Shown: positions 26,816-35,883, counted from the first letter of the stretch. The stretch: 64,000 nt of DNA from Afipia sp. 1NLS2 (GCF_000178995.1 NZ_ADVZ01000002.1:248001-312000), one strand, 5' to 3'. Numbers and translations: made by a program. The notes: generated by a model from the letters alone, not told the origin.

Positions 26816-28066
26816 CTATTCGCCGGCGATTTGGAGTGGGGGAGCTTTTGCAGCTTCCAGCCCGCGCAGTCGCTGTTCCTCCCGCGTGATGTAGTCGCGG
26901 GTAATCGGAACCACGCCTTGCCGTTTGCTGAGCTGAATCTGGAACACCATCATGTTCTGCTTGCGGAAACTCATCTCCGAGCAGGCGAGATAGAAGCGCC
27001 ACATCCGCACGAAGCGCTCGTCATAAATGCGTGCGGCTTCTTCCTGCTGGGCAAGGAACCGTTCGTGCCAGGCTTTCAGCGTGTCGGCGTAATGCAGGCG
27101 GAGGATTTCGATGTCATCCACCAGAAGGCCCGAGCGCTCGATCCTGGGCAGCACTTCCGACAGCGCCGGAATATAGCCGCCGGGGAAAATATACTTGGCG
27201 ACCCATGGGTTGGTGATGTCCGGTCCCTCGGAGCGGCCGATGGCATGCAGCACCATCACGCCGTCATCCTTGAGCAGTTCGGCGCAACGATCGAAATAGG
27301 TCTGGTAGTGGTCGATACCGACATGCTCGAACATGCCCACCGAAACGATCCGGTCGAACGGACCCGGCACCTTGCGATAATCCTCGAGCAGGAATTTGGC
27401 GCGCTGTGACAGCCCCTTGGCCTTGGCGCGCTGGTTCGACATCTCGAACTGCTCGTTGGATAGAGTGACGCCGGTGACGAGGCCGCCTGCGATTTCCGCG
27501 ATATAGAGCCCAAGGCCGCCCCAGCCGGAGCCGATGTCGAGCACGTGCTGATCCGGTTGCACCAGCAGCTTGGCGGTGACATGGCGGCGCTTGGCCAACT
27601 GGGCCTCGTCGAGCGACATGTCCGGCTGCTCGAAATAGGCGCAGCTATATTGCCGGTCGGAATCGAGAAAGAGCGAGTAGATCCGGCTGTCGAGATCGTA
27701 ATGGCTCTGGATGCGGCGCTTCGCCAGACCCATCGGATTGAACTGATGCCACCTGCGGATCAAAAAGCGCTGCAGGTGATGGAGCTTTGCCCAGCCGGGC
27801 AGGTCGTAGGGTTGGCCAAGCACCACGGCGAGGACGTCGGTGATCGATCCTTGCTCGATCACGAGTTCGCCATCCATGTAGATCTCGCCGAAGGTCATCT
27901 CCGGATCGAGTAGCAACCTGCGTTGTGCCGAGGGGGTGGTGAAGCGGACCGTGACCGGTGTGCCGGTCCCGTCGCCGCACGTGAAGGACTGGCCGTCAGC
28001 GGTGATAAAAGTGATTGAACCGTAGCGGAAAAACCGGCGGAGAACGGATTTCAGCAAAAAGCTCAT
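26816..28066 (-). CDS. cfa: Cyclopropane-fatty-acyl-phospholipid synthase family methyltransferase
   Basis: This S-adenosylmethionine-dependent methyltransferase of 416 residues belongs to the CFA synthase family, which adds a methylene bridge to unsaturated lipid acyl chains. The N-terminal lipid-interacting domain precedes the SAM site VLDIGSGWGGLGLYIAEIAG (about residues 170-190), followed by VTLSNEQFEMSNQRAK and the catalytic-domain sequence FDRIVSVGMFEHVG. A cysteine in FYLACSEMSFR near the end corresponds to the family C-terminal part. Membrane lipid modification is likely, though other lipid methylations occur in the family. Confidence 0.9.
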   Translation of the reverse strand: MSFLLKSVLRRFFRYGSITFITADGQSFTCGDGTGTPVTVRFTTPSAQRRLLLDPEMTFGEIYMDGELVIEQGSITDVLAVVLGQPYDLPGWAKLHHLQRFLIRRWHQFNPMGLAKRRIQSHYDLDSRIYSLFLDSDRQYSCAYFEQPDMSLDEAQLAKRRHVTAKLLVQPDQHVLDIGSGWGGLGLYIAEIAGGLVTGVTLSNEQFEMSNQRAKAKGLSQRAKFLLEDYRKVPGPFDRIVSVGMFEHVGIDHYQTYFDRCAELLKDDGVMVLHAIGRSEGPDITNPWVAKYIFPGGYIPALSEVLPRIERSGLLVDDIEILRLHYADTLKAWHERFLAQQEEAARIYDERFVRMWRFYLACSEMSFRKQNMMVFQIQLSKRQGVVPITRDYITREEQRLRGLEAAKAPPLQIAGE

Positions 28067-28316
28067 GGGCAGTGGCCTTGGCTCTAATGTGCTATTCTTA
28101 TTGAACGGGCCCCACGGCCCAAAGTTTCCCCCTTCTTGCCCGCTCCTTCAAGCCCGAATAGAGGGCAGGAGTGGCCATGCCGCATCACTGCAATCTTACC
28201 TAGAGTGTTGCATTCTCAACGTTTCCATCCGGCGGATTATCCGCTAAGGATTTGTCATACGATCATTTGACCTCCCGGTATGACGATGCCGGTCGAGCAA
28301 TTTCTGGAGACCATCT

Positions 28317-29123
28317 ATGTCGAGGCGAGCGCTCACTCTGGCGGCGGCGGTGCTTTGGATGAGCGCTGCCGGTCCGGCGGCAGCGCAAAATCTCGAGGCC
28401 GGTAAAACCCCGGCCCAGATTTTTGCCGCGACATGCGCGGTCTGCCACAAGAGCCCCCATGGGCTGCTTAAGAGCGTGGCGCCCGGATCGCTCCCCGGTT
28501 TCCTGCGCCAGCACTATACGACGAGCACCGGGATGGCGGGCGCGATGAGTGCTTACGTCCTGTCGAACGGCGCCGCGAACAGGCGCGCCGGTGACGACCT
28601 TACGCGCGAGGGACGCGAGTTGACGGCGCCGAAGCCGCGGGAGCGGGATGCCGAGCCGAAGGAAAGACAAGAACGGCATATCGGGGCCGAGAAGCCCGCA
28701 CACGGGCACGCCGCCAAGCCGAAGGACGAAGGAGCGGGTGAAGTCGACGCCAAGGGTAAAAAGCCCAAGGTTGACAAGCGTAAGCCGAAGAATGCTCCGG
28801 CAAAGGATGAGCCGAAGGATACCTCCAGGCCAAAATCCGATACTGCTTCCCAGCCGAAGCCGGAAACGCCTGCGGCCGAGAACAGCAAGCCTGCCGCGGC
28901 GCCGGAAAAGCCTGCGGAATCCGCCACACAGCCTGAGACCAAGCCTGCCGTGTCTGCTCCTGACGCCGCAGCGGACGCCCCCGTGAAGAAGCCGGATGAG
29001 GAGAAGCCTGCCTCCTCGAATATGCCGGTCTTCAACGTCGAGCCCAAACCGGAGGCGAAGCCGGATTCCAAATCCGAGGCTCCGGCTGCTCCGGAAAAGC
29101 CGGCGGCGCCGGTTTCGCAATAA
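28317..29123 (+). CDS. Exported CxxCH (c-type haem-binding motif) protein with Lys/Pro/Ala-rich tail
   Basis: The 268-residue product has a signal peptide (residues 1-23, AGPAAAQ at the cleavage region) and one haem c attachment site, CAVCH, at residues 40-44. A short domain to about residue 90 holds a possible distal methionine (STGMAGAMSAY). The remaining two thirds are low complexity, rich in Lys, Pro, Ala and Glu (for example KPKDEGAG, KPKVDKRKPKNAP, PKPEAKPDSKSEAP). It may be a periplasmic electron carrier tethered to, or spanning, a surface layer, but this is a guess. It starts with an ATG preceded by CTGGAGACC. It stands alone, convergent with rplI across a shared hairpin terminator. 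Confidence 0.75.
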   Translation: MSRRALTLAAAVLWMSAAGPAAAQNLEAGKTPAQIFAATCAVCHKSPHGLLKSVAPGSLPGFLRQHYTTSTGMAGAMSAYVLSNGAANRRAGDDLTREGRELTAPKPRERDAEPKERQERHIGAEKPAHGHAAKPKDEGAGEVDAKGKKPKVDKRKPKNAPAKDEPKDTSRPKSDTASQPKPETPAAENSKPAAAPEKPAESATQPETKPAVSAPDAAADAPVKKPDEEKPASSNMPVFNVEPKPEAKPDSKSEAPAAPEKPAAPVSQ

Positions 29124-29180
29124 TATCCATCAGTCTGAAAGCGGTCGGCTCTGCGCCCATCGCCTTCAAAAGCGCATGAA

Positions 29181-29209
29181 AAAATCCGGCCCGTTTCCGG
29201 ACCGGATTT
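29181..29209. terminator. Bidirectional terminator between the CxxCH gene and rplI
   Basis: AAATCCGGCCCG-TTTC-CGGACCGGATTT forms a 12-base stem with one mismatch and a four-base loop. It has A-runs on the left and T-runs on the right, so it can end transcription from both sides. It lies 58 bp past the plus-strand stop and 26 bp past the rplI stop. Confidence 0.7.
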
Positions 29210-29234
29210 GATGATGATTGCAATGGAGCGAAGC

Positions 29235-29831
29235 TTACTGCTCGCTCGGTGCTTCCGGTGCTTCGATCCGGTCCTGGGCTTCCGGGTCGAAGAATTCGCC
29301 GGCCGCAGCGATCGCTTCTGCCGCCGCGTCCTGATCTTCCTGGCGGGTGCTGATGTCTTCGCCACGGTTGATGCGCTCGGCTTCCGCCTCGCTGCGGGCC
29401 ACGGTGGCGGTCACATGAATCTCGACCTCGGGGTGAACGGCGATCGTGATCTTGTGCTGGCCGATCTCCTTGATCGGGTGTTCGAGCAGAACCTGATGAC
29501 GGTTGAGCGAAACGCCGTCGGCAGCCAGCGCCGCCATGATGTCGCGCACCGAAACCGAGCCGAAGAGCTGGCCGCTTTCGGCGGCCTGGCGGATGACGAT
29601 GACGTTGCGGCCCTCGATCTTCTCGGCAACCTTGCTGGCTTCGCCCTTGGCCGCGATGTTCTTGGCTTCGAGGTCGGCCTTCATGCCTTCGTATTTGGAA
29701 CGGTTCGCCTCGGTCGCGCGCAGCGCCTTGTGGCGCTTGAGCAGGAAATTGCGGGCATAGCCGTTTTTGACGTTCACGATGTCGCCCATCTGGCCGAGTT
29801 TGGCGACGCGTTCGAGTAGAATGACTTCCAT
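29235..29831 (-). CDS. rplI: 50S ribosomal protein L9
   Basis: L9 binds 23S rRNA at the base of the L1 stalk. The 198-residue protein has the canonical N-terminal domain ([22 protein letters not shown], with GYARNFL) and the long helix and C-terminal domain. A tail of about 45 residues ([20 protein letters not shown] onward) is acidic and typical of Bradyrhizobiaceae homologues. The open frame continues far upstream, but the true start is the ATG at 29831. It is the last gene of the rpsF-rpsR-DUF2232-rplI cluster. Confidence 0.97.
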   Translation of the reverse strand: MEVILLERVAKLGQMGDIVNVKNGYARNFLLKRHKALRATEANRSKYEGMKADLEAKNIAAKGEASKVAEKIEGRNVIVIRQAAESGQLFGSVSVRDIMAALAADGVSLNRHQVLLEHPIKEIGQHKITIAVHPEVEIHVTATVARSEAEAERINRGEDISTRQEDQDAAAEAIAAAGEFFDPEAQDRIEAPEAPSEQ

Positions 29832-29887
29832 GATGTTCTCCTTGGCAAAGACTGGATAGAGGGATTTCTTGAGGTGACGGTTGAAGT

Positions 29888-30853
29888 TCAGTTGGGGTCT
29901 GGCAGGCTGTGCTGTTTCCGCCAGTAGCGTCTGCGAATGCCGAAGGCGGCGTCGGCAAGGCCGAGCACGATCGCGCCTGCGAGCGGCCAGCCGATGAAAG
30001 CGGTGAGGGCGTAGATGCCGCTCAGCATGAAGGAGCGTCCCGCCATGGTCTGGCTGACGGTGTGCAGAACGGCAAAGCCGGTCATGCCATAGGCGAGCAG
30101 CAGTGAAGCGCTGACGATCTTGGCGACCAGCGCGGTTAGCCCGCCGAAGAAGCAGAGCACGATGGCGATCGCGAGCGCGGCCATCACCGGCCGCGGCATC
30201 TCGGTCGTGCGCAGGTCTGGCCACGGGCGCTTCAGAAGCTGCGAGGTCTGAGCGATCTTGGCCGCAAGCCACAGATTGAGCGTCAGAGTCAGCATCGCGA
30301 CCAGCGCGGCCGCGCCGGGGGCGATCGCAACCAGTGCCTCGATGACGGGATCAGGCGTGGTGCCATGGGCGACCCCACCCTGGTTCGCAACGTCGGAGAG
30401 GTGCGTCAGGCTCTTCCGCATAACCGCCATGATCGTGTCGACGTCGGTGCCAAGGGTCAGAAGTGCCCCGGCGGTGGTGAGAGCCGCAAAGCCTGCGGTC
30501 CAGACTAGGATGCGGCCGACCGGGTACCAGTCGAGCGCGGACGGAGGCGTGTAACCATCATCGTGAGCACGTGCGAGCAGCGCGAGATGGCCGAGCCAGA
30601 GCGCGGGCAGGGCGACCATGACGCCATAGGCCAGCATGTACATCGGCCCGAAGACGGCGCCGAGGCCGAGCACCGCAGCCGCGCCGGCGATGAATCCGCT
30701 CCGCGATCCCCAGCCGAGCGCGACCACCATCAGCGGCAATGGTGCGAGATAGAACAAGGCAAGCGACAGCACCGCGCCCGATGCGATCGAGGCGAACATC
30801 ATGGCCGACGCAAGCGCGGCCGCCAGTGCAATGAGAATCGTCGTTGCCATCAT
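29888..30853 (-). CDS. DUF2232 multi-pass membrane protein
   Basis: This hydrophobic protein of 321 residues has about eight predicted transmembrane segments. Its type ([39 protein letters not shown]) matches DUF2232, a family repeatedly found between rpsR and rplI, as here, in alphaproteobacteria. I chose the ATG at 30853, which starts at the first membrane segment. The function is unknown. Cotranscription with the ribosomal protein genes is inferred from order. Confidence 0.85.
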   Translation of the reverse strand: MMATTILIALAAALASAMMFASIASGAVLSLALFYLAPLPLMVVALGWGSRSGFIAGAAAVLGLGAVFGPMYMLAYGVMVALPALWLGHLALLARAHDDGYTPPSALDWYPVGRILVWTAGFAALTTAGALLTLGTDVDTIMAVMRKSLTHLSDVANQGGVAHGTTPDPVIEALVAIAPGAAALVAMLTLTLNLWLAAKIAQTSQLLKRPWPDLRTTEMPRPVMAALAIAIVLCFFGGLTALVAKIVSASLLLAYGMTGFAVLHTVSQTMAGRSFMLSGIYALTAFIGWPLAGAIVLGLADAAFGIRRRYWRKQHSLPDPN

Positions 30854-30935
30854 CAGCTGTCCCGCCCCCTTCGAGCGGTTAGAGGCTGTTTGCCCCAACC
30901 ATCCACGACTGCTGTCGCCGCCGTGTTATGAAAAT

Positions 30936-30951
30936 CGCTCCTCATGGAGCG
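30936..30951 (-). terminator. Hairpin with T-run downstream of rpsR
   Basis: On the minus strand, CGCTCC-ATGA-GGAGCG is followed by ATTTT, an intrinsic-terminator-like structure 48 bp past the rpsR stop. A stronger perfect 12-base stem (GCTCCTCATCCC / GGGATGAGGAGC, 30960-30985) lies between it and rpsR, sharing the CTCCTCAT sequence, so the two hairpins compete or act in series. Attenuation before the DUF2232 gene is plausible. Confidence 0.55.
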
Positions 30952-30959
30952 CGAAGTTT

Positions 30960-30985
30960 GCTCCTCATCCCGTGGGATGAGGAGC
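30960..30985. terminator. Strong hairpin downstream of rpsR
   Basis: GCTCCTCATCCC (30960-30971) and GGGATGAGGAGC (30974-30985) are perfectly complementary over 12 bases with a 2-base centre. The position is 14 bp past the rpsR stop. There is no clear U-run directly after it, so it is probably an RNA stability or attenuation structure rather than a classical terminator. Confidence 0.5.
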
Positions 30986-30998
30986 GGAATTATTCGCC

Positions 30999-31238
30999 TT
31001 AGCGGATCACGTAAGGCAGAAGACCCAGGAACCGCGCGCGCTTGATGGCACGGGCGAGTTCGCGCTGCTTCAGCGCGGACACGGCCGTGATGCGGCTCGG
31101 CACGATCTTGCCGCGCTCGGATACGTAACGCATCAGCAGCTTGGAATCCTTGAAGTCGATCTTCGGCGCGTTCGGACCCGTGAACGGGCAGGTCTTGCGA
31201 CGGCGGAAGAACGGGCGGCGTGCACCAGCGTCAGCCAT
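30999..31238 (-). CDS. rpsR: 30S ribosomal protein S18
   Basis: S18 (79 residues) binds the 30S platform with S6. The sequence is canonical: [40 protein letters not shown] and [17 protein letters not shown]. It is 5 bp downstream of rpsF in the same operon. Confidence 0.98.
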   Translation of the reverse strand: MADAGARRPFFRRRKTCPFTGPNAPKIDFKDSKLLMRYVSERGKIVPSRITAVSALKQRELARAIKRARFLGLLPYVIR

Positions 31239-31243
31239 GTCTC

Positions 31244-31696
31244 TTACTCCTCTACCGATGCGGTTTCGTCATCACGCGAACGGCGCGGGCCGCGCTCGGA
31301 GCGGAAGCCGCCATCGCGGTCGCCGCCACGGCCACCAAAGCCGCCGCCACGGTCGTCGCGTTCGCGATCACGGTCGGCCTTGCGCATCATTGCGGACGGA
31401 CCTTCCTCGAGTTCGTCGACACGCACGGTCAGATAACGAATGATGTCTTCGTTGATGCGCTCCTGACGCTCGATCTCGGAAACGATCGCAGCCGGGCCGT
31501 CGATGTTCAGCAGCACGAAGTGAGCCTTGCGGTTCTTGTTCATGCGGTAGGTGAGCGAACGCACGCCCCAGTTCTCGGTCTTGGCAACCTTGCCGCCGAG
31601 ACCTTCGATCACGCCGGTGATCTGGGTGGTGAATTCTTCGACCTGTTGGGCACTCGCGTCCTGGCGCGCGAGGAAAACATGCTCGTAAAGAGGCAT
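31244..31696 (-). CDS. rpsF: 30S ribosomal protein S6
   Basis: S6 forms a heterodimer with S18. From the ATG at 31696 (AAGGA ribosome binding site) the product is 150 residues: the ferredoxin-like domain [15 protein letters not shown] onward with [18 protein letters not shown], then a low-complexity C-terminal tail of about 50 residues rich in Arg, Gly and Asp ([20 protein letters not shown]), seen in relatives. A 9-base inverted repeat lies in the leader, with one arm over the ribosome binding site. Confidence 0.97.
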   Translation of the reverse strand: MPLYEHVFLARQDASAQQVEEFTTQITGVIEGLGGKVAKTENWGVRSLTYRMNKNRKAHFVLLNIDGPAAIVSEIERQERINEDIIRYLTVRVDELEEGPSAMMRKADRDRERDDRGGGFGGRGGDRDGGFRSERGPRRSRDDETASVEE

Positions 31697-31700
31697 GGGA

Positions 31701-31760
31701 GTCCTTTCCTGTGTTAGCGCGGGTCCTGGCGGCAAGCCCTTCGAGACCTTCGGAAAGGAC
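31701..31760 (-). promoter_or_regulatory. Possible SD-sequestering leader structure of rpsF
   Basis: In the transcript, GTCCTTTCC (31752-31760) is complementary to GGAAAGGAC (31701-31709), which contains the rpsF ribosome binding site; 42 bases lie between. Pairing would block initiation. Ribosomal operons rpsF-rpsR are known in many bacteria to be repressed by S6:S18 binding to an upstream leader, so this is a candidate for that control. Confidence 0.5.
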
Positions 31761-31895
31761 CTCGATATTGCTCAGAAGGCGGAAGCACGGGACGACGGAC
31801 CGACTGGCCCTGTCCCATCAACCCAATTTCGTTGTTGAAATGAAGGTTGCTGAGACCGTCCGTTCAGCTCCCGGCCGGGATCCACGGATGCGCGC

Positions 31896-31923
31896 TTTAT
31901 AGGTGATTTGCGGCGGTTGGCAA
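31896..31923 (-). promoter_or_regulatory. Candidate sigma-70 promoter of rpsF-rpsR operon
   Basis: On the minus strand TTGCCA (31918-31923) and TATAAA (31896-31901) are separated by 16 bp. The start point would lie about 190 bp upstream of rpsF, which leaves room for the leader hairpin at 31701-31760. Confidence 0.5.
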
Positions 31924-32038
31924 GGGACTAGAGAGGCGGTTTGAGCCGGATTTGGCCCGAAAATCGAGACGTTTACGGTGGTTTTGAGGGGGCATGCTCT
32001 CAAAATCGGGGATTTGCCGGCAGTTCCGTGTCGTCAGC

Positions 32039-32068
32039 TTGACAGCCCCCGGCCTGGCGGTGTCTTAC
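32039..32068 (+). promoter_or_regulatory. Candidate sigma-70 promoter of fabD
   Basis: TTGACA (32039-32044, perfect -35) and TCTTAC (32063-32068, weak -10) with an 18-bp spacer, placing the start near 32075, only about 17 bases before the fabD ATG with its GGGAGG ribosome binding site. Confidence 0.45.
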
Positions 32069-32091
32069 CACCCCACGTTTGGGAGGCCTTT

Positions 32092-33048
32092 ATGACGGCA
32101 GCATTTACATTTCCGGGACAGGGCTCACAGGCCGTCGGCATGGGCAAGGCGCTCGCCGAGGCGTTTCCGGCTGCGCGCGCGGTATTCGACGAGGTGGATT
32201 CGGCGCTCGGCCAGAAACTCAGCACCGTGATCTGGGAAGGGCCAGCCGAAGCTCTCCAGTTGACCGAGAACACCCAGCCCGCGCTGATGGCGATGTCACT
32301 TGCGACCCTGCGGGTGCTGGAAGCGGAGGCGGGGATCGATCTTGCGCGTGACGCTGCGTTCGTGGCGGGCCATTCGCTCGGCGAATATTCGGCGCTGGCT
32401 GCGGCTGGCAGCCTCTCGATTGCTGATACGGCGCGGTTGTTGCGGATTCGCGGCACGGCGATGCAGAAGGCGACGCCGGTGGGTGTCGGCGCGATGGCGG
32501 CCTTGCTCGGCCTCGATTACGAGACCGCCGTGGCGGCAGCCGATGAGGCCGCACAGGGGCAGGTCTGTCAGGCGGCGAACGACAATGGCGGCGGTCAGGT
32601 CGTGGTGTCCGGCGACAAGGCTGCGGTCGAACGCGCTGTCGAGATCGCGAAAGCTAAAGGCGCCAAGCGCGCCATGCTGCTGCAGGTGTCCGCGCCGTTC
32701 CATTGCCGCCTGATGCAGCCGGCTGCCGACGCGATGGCGGAGGCGCTTGCGAAGGTCACCGTCAACAAGCCGGTGGTCCCGGTGGTTGCAAACATCCTCG
32801 CGGGTCCGGTCACTGATCCCGATCAAATTCGAAAGCTGTTGGTGGAGCAGGTCACCGGCACGGTGCGCTGGCGCGAAAGCGTCGCTTATATGGCCGCCCA
32901 CGGCGTCACGCATTTTCTGGAGATCGGTTCGGGCAAGGTGCTTACCGGCCTCGTCAAGCGTATCGCGGATGGTGCCGTCGGTGTCGCGGTTGGTGGTCCC
33001 GGTGATATTGCCACTGCAAAGGATGCGATCGCCGCCGCGCGCGGGTGA
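32092..33048 (+). CDS. fabD: Malonyl-CoA:ACP transacylase
   Basis: FabD moves malonyl from CoA to acyl carrier protein at the start of fatty acid elongation. The 318-residue product starts at the ATG 32092 (GGGAGG upstream): AAFTFPGQGSQAVGMG, the catalytic serine in VAGHSLGEYSAL (about residue 95), the histidine in VSAPFHCRLM (about residue 203) and the closing GSGKVLTGLVKRI. It heads a fabD-fabG-acpP-fabF gene series. Confidence 0.97.
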   Translation: MTAAFTFPGQGSQAVGMGKALAEAFPAARAVFDEVDSALGQKLSTVIWEGPAEALQLTENTQPALMAMSLATLRVLEAEAGIDLARDAAFVAGHSLGEYSALAAAGSLSIADTARLLRIRGTAMQKATPVGVGAMAALLGLDYETAVAAADEAAQGQVCQAANDNGGGQVVVSGDKAAVERAVEIAKAKGAKRAMLLQVSAPFHCRLMQPAADAMAEALAKVTVNKPVVPVVANILAGPVTDPDQIRKLLVEQVTGTVRWRESVAYMAAHGVTHFLEIGSGKVLTGLVKRIADGAVGVAVGGPGDIATAKDAIAAARG

Positions 33049-33065
33049 TTTCAGGGAGAATTTCA

Positions 33066-33803
33066 ATGTTCGATTTGACAGGCAAGACCGCGCTAGTCAC
33101 TGGCGCGACCGGCGGCATCGGAAATGCGATCGCCAAGGCGTTGCACAAGCAGGGTGCGACGGTTGCGATTTCAGGCACGCGGCGCGAAGTGCTCGACACG
33201 CTCGCCGGTGAGTTGAAGGAGCGCGTCCACGTTCTGCCGTGCAACCTGTCCGACAAGGATCAGGTCGAAGCGCTGGTGCCCGCTTCCGAGAAGGCGATGG
33301 GGCAACTGGACATCCTTGTGGCGAATGCGGGCATCACCAAGGACAACCTTTTTGTGCAGCTGCGCGACGAGGACTGGGATCAGGTGATCGACGTCAATCT
33401 CACCGCGACCTTCCGCCTGGCGCGTGCTGCGACCAAATTGATGATGCGTAAGCGTTTCGGCCGCATCATTGGCATCACCTCCGTGGTCGCCGTCACCGGC
33501 AATGCGGGGCAAGTCAACTACGTGTCGTCGAAAGCGGGCCTGATCGGCATGATGAAGTCGATCGGTCAGGAATATGCGCGGCGGAACGTCACCGCGAATT
33601 GCATTGCACCCGGTTTTATTGCGACTGCGATGACGGCTGCACTGAACGACAAGCAGAAGGAGGGTATCCTTGCCAAGGTTCCGGCAGGACGGCTCGGCTC
33701 GCCCGACGACATCGCCGCGGCCGCTGTCTATCTGGCGTCGAACGAGGCGGCCTACGTCACCGGCCAGACCATCCATGTCAATGGTGGAATGGCAATGATT
33801 TGA
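33066..33803 (+). CDS. fabG: 3-oxoacyl-ACP reductase
   Basis: FabG reduces 3-oxoacyl-ACP with NADPH in the fatty acid cycle. The 245-residue product has TGATGGIGNAIAKAL, the NAG motif (VANAGITKDN), and the catalytic serine, tyrosine and lysine: GNAGQVNYVSSKAGLIGMMK. It starts at the ATG 33066 with AGGGAGA upstream, 17 bp after fabD, and is probably in one operon with it. Confidence 0.97.
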   Translation: MFDLTGKTALVTGATGGIGNAIAKALHKQGATVAISGTRREVLDTLAGELKERVHVLPCNLSDKDQVEALVPASEKAMGQLDILVANAGITKDNLFVQLRDEDWDQVIDVNLTATFRLARAATKLMMRKRFGRIIGITSVVAVTGNAGQVNYVSSKAGLIGMMKSIGQEYARRNVTANCIAPGFIATAMTAALNDKQKEGILAKVPAGRLGSPDDIAAAAVYLASNEAAYVTGQTIHVNGGMAMI

Positions 33804-34196
33804 GGGCTTTAGGGGAGTCGCTGTGTCGTTTTATGACGGTTTGGCGGTTGCTCCCGGCTTGGCCAAGTCCCCCGATCTGTGCTATTCGGATGTTGTCTCG
33901 TTGCGCGATTTCCGGTCGCATGGGGGAAAGTTTTCGACCGGTCAGACTTCAGGATCGGGGCGGATTCGCTGCAAAATGGCTGGCTGTTTTGTGGTGAGCG
34001 CGCAAGGGAAGAACGTCATTGCAGGAAATCAAAACCCTGTATATTCCCGATGCGCCATCTGTTGAGGTTCGCAGGGGACTGACGGTCTGCGGGTGCGCGG
34101 ATCGAACTGGGCGGGCGGCATAGAGTTTTAGAAGGTCAACACCGGCTCGTATCGTTTTACGATCGGGTTAAACGAAGCAAACACGAGGTTGAAACG
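33804..34196 (+). other. Intergenic region between fabG and acpP
   Basis: This 393-bp stretch has no convincing gene; a frame from 33823 to 34065 (80 codons) lacks a ribosome binding site, a family and coding character. It holds a candidate acpP promoter at 34019-34045 and an AT-richer leader leading to acpP (start 34197, preceded by CACGAGG). Confidence 0.6.
34019..34045 (+). promoter_or_regulatory. Candidate acpP promoter
   Basis: TTGCAG (34019-34024) and TATATT (34040-34045) with a 15-bp spacer (or ATTGCA with 16). The start near 34052 would give acpP a leader of about 145 bases. acpP is usually highly expressed from its own promoter. Confidence 0.4.
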
Positions 34197-34436
34197 ATGA
34201 GTGAGATTGGCGAGCGCGTGAAGAAGATCGTTGTGGAGCACCTCGGTGTCGAACCGGAGAAAGTGGTGGATACCGCGAGCTTCATCGACGACCTCGGCGC
34301 CGACAGCCTCGACACTGTCGAACTGGTGATGGCTTTCGAAGAAGAATTCGGTTGCGAGATTCCGGACGACGCGGCGGAAACCATCCTGACGGTTGGCGAC
34401 GCCACCAAGTTCCTTGAAAAGAACGCGAAGAGCTAA
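34197..34436 (+). CDS. acpP: Acyl carrier protein
   Basis: AcpP carries growing acyl chains on a phosphopantetheine arm in the cytosol. The 79-residue acidic protein has the attachment serine in [15 protein letters not shown] (about residue 37), and [15 protein letters not shown] in helix 3-4. It lies between fabG and fabF, as in most bacteria. Confidence 0.98.
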   Translation: MSEIGERVKKIVVEHLGVEPEKVVDTASFIDDLGADSLDTVELVMAFEEEFGCEIPDDAAETILTVGDATKFLEKNAKS

Positions 34437-34520
34437 GCTCCTTCTGCGGTAGCTGATGTCGGCGGGTTGTTGCGCGCAACGGCCCGCCGTCTTTCTGTTT
34501 GGCACATCGGAGCATCGGAC

Positions 34521-35786
34521 ATGAGGCGAGTGGTCGTCACCGGCCTCGGCATGGTTTCGCCGCTGGGTGGCGGCGTCGAGCCGACCTGGAAACGCATCCT
34601 CAACGGTGAAAGCGGCGCACGGAAGATCGAACATTTCGATGTTTCCGACCTGACCAGTCAGATTGCCTGCGTCGTGCCGCGCGGCGACGGCACCGACGGC
34701 ACTTTCAATCCCGATCAGTGGATGGAGCCGAAAGAGCAGCGCAAGGTTGATGACTTCATCATCTTCGCGATGGCGGCTGCATCCGAAGCGCTCAACGACG
34801 CCGGCTGGCATCCGTCCACCGAGGAAGAACGCTGCGCCACCGGCACGCTGATCGGCTCCGGCATCGGCGGTATCGAGGGCATTGGCGAGACGGCGGTGCT
34901 GTTGCATGAGCGCGGCCCGCGTAAAGTCTCGCCGTTCTTCATTCCGGGACGTCTCATCAATCTTGCCTCCGGTTACGTCTCGATCCAGCACGGCCTCAAG
35001 GGTCCGAACCACTCGGTGGTCACCGCGTGCTCCACAGGCGCGCACGCCATCGGCGATGCATCGCGGCTGATCATGCTTGGCGACGCCGACGTGATGGTGG
35101 CAGGTGGCGCGGAATCGCCGGTCAATCGTCTGGCGATGGCGGGCTTCTGCGCGCTGCGGGCGATGTCCACGAAATTCAACGACAGGCCGACCGCTGCGTC
35201 GCGGCCCTATGATGTCGATCGCGACGGCTTCGTGATGGGCGAGGGCGCAGGCATTGTCGTGCTTGAGGAATACGAGCACGCCAAAAAGCGCGGTGCGAAG
35301 ATCTACGCCGAAATCGTCGGTTACGGCCTCTCCGGCGATGCCTATCACATCACCGCACCGGCTTCCGATGGCGATGGCGCCTATCGCTGCATGAGTGCTG
35401 CGATGAAGCGCGCGGGATTGCTTGCATCCGACATCGATTACATCAACTCCCACGGCACCTCGACGCCGCTTGGCGACGAGATCGAACTGGGTGCGGTGCA
35501 GAAGCTGCTCGGCAATACGGCCTCCAGGGTATCGATGTCGTCGACCAAGTCCTCGATCGGCCATCTGCTCGGCGCAGCGGGAGCCGTGGAGGCGATCTTC
35601 TGCGTGCTGGCGCTGCGCGACAATATGGCGCCTCCGACGCTGAATCTCGACAATCCGTCGATCGAGACCGCTATCGATCTCGTGCCGCACAAGGCCAAAT
35701 CGCGCGAAATCAATGTCACTTTGTCGAACTCGTTCGGCTTTGGCGGCACCAATGCATCGTTGATCATGAAGCGGGTGGTGAACTGA
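34521..35786 (+). CDS. fabF: 3-oxoacyl-ACP synthase II
   Basis: FabF condenses malonyl-ACP with acyl-ACP. From the ATG at 34521 the product has 421 residues: VVVTGLGMVSPLGGG, the nucleophile cysteine in VVTACSTGAHAIGDA (about residue 169), the two histidines in INSHGTSTPLGDEIE and SSIGHLLGAAGA. Upstream in-frame sequence is not protein-like. It follows acpP by 84 bp. Confidence 0.98.
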   Translation: MRRVVVTGLGMVSPLGGGVEPTWKRILNGESGARKIEHFDVSDLTSQIACVVPRGDGTDGTFNPDQWMEPKEQRKVDDFIIFAMAAASEALNDAGWHPSTEEERCATGTLIGSGIGGIEGIGETAVLLHERGPRKVSPFFIPGRLINLASGYVSIQHGLKGPNHSVVTACSTGAHAIGDASRLIMLGDADVMVAGGAESPVNRLAMAGFCALRAMSTKFNDRPTAASRPYDVDRDGFVMGEGAGIVVLEEYEHAKKRGAKIYAEIVGYGLSGDAYHITAPASDGDGAYRCMSAAMKRAGLLASDIDYINSHGTSTPLGDEIELGAVQKLLGNTASRVSMSSTKSSIGHLLGAAGAVEAIFCVLALRDNMAPPTLNLDNPSIETAIDLVPHKAKSREINVTLSNSFGFGGTNASLIMKRVVN

Positions 35787-35883
35787 GGGAAATACCTCGG
35801 CTTCACCGCAGGAGAACTTTCGGTCATATTGCGATCCCAAGTTTGTGCGAGAGATCGGGCCAGAACGGATTCGGATTTCGGAC

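Larger units (their letters stand above)
31697..32091. other. Intergenic region between rpsF and fabD
   Basis: This 395-bp divergent region holds the rpsF leader pairing (31701-31760), the rpsF promoter candidate (31896-31923) and the fabD promoter candidate (32039-32068). A plus-strand frame from 31978 is open into fabD but looks like non-coding leader. I saw no further gene. Confidence 0.6.

Noticed and set aside
29832-30272. Long open frame continuing upstream of rplI
   Set aside because: It overlaps the DUF2232 gene in another frame; the L9 N-terminus (MEVILLERV) fixes the start at 29831.
33823-34065. 80-codon plus-strand open frame between fabG and acpP
   Set aside because: No ribosome binding site, family or coding character; it overlaps the acpP promoter candidate.
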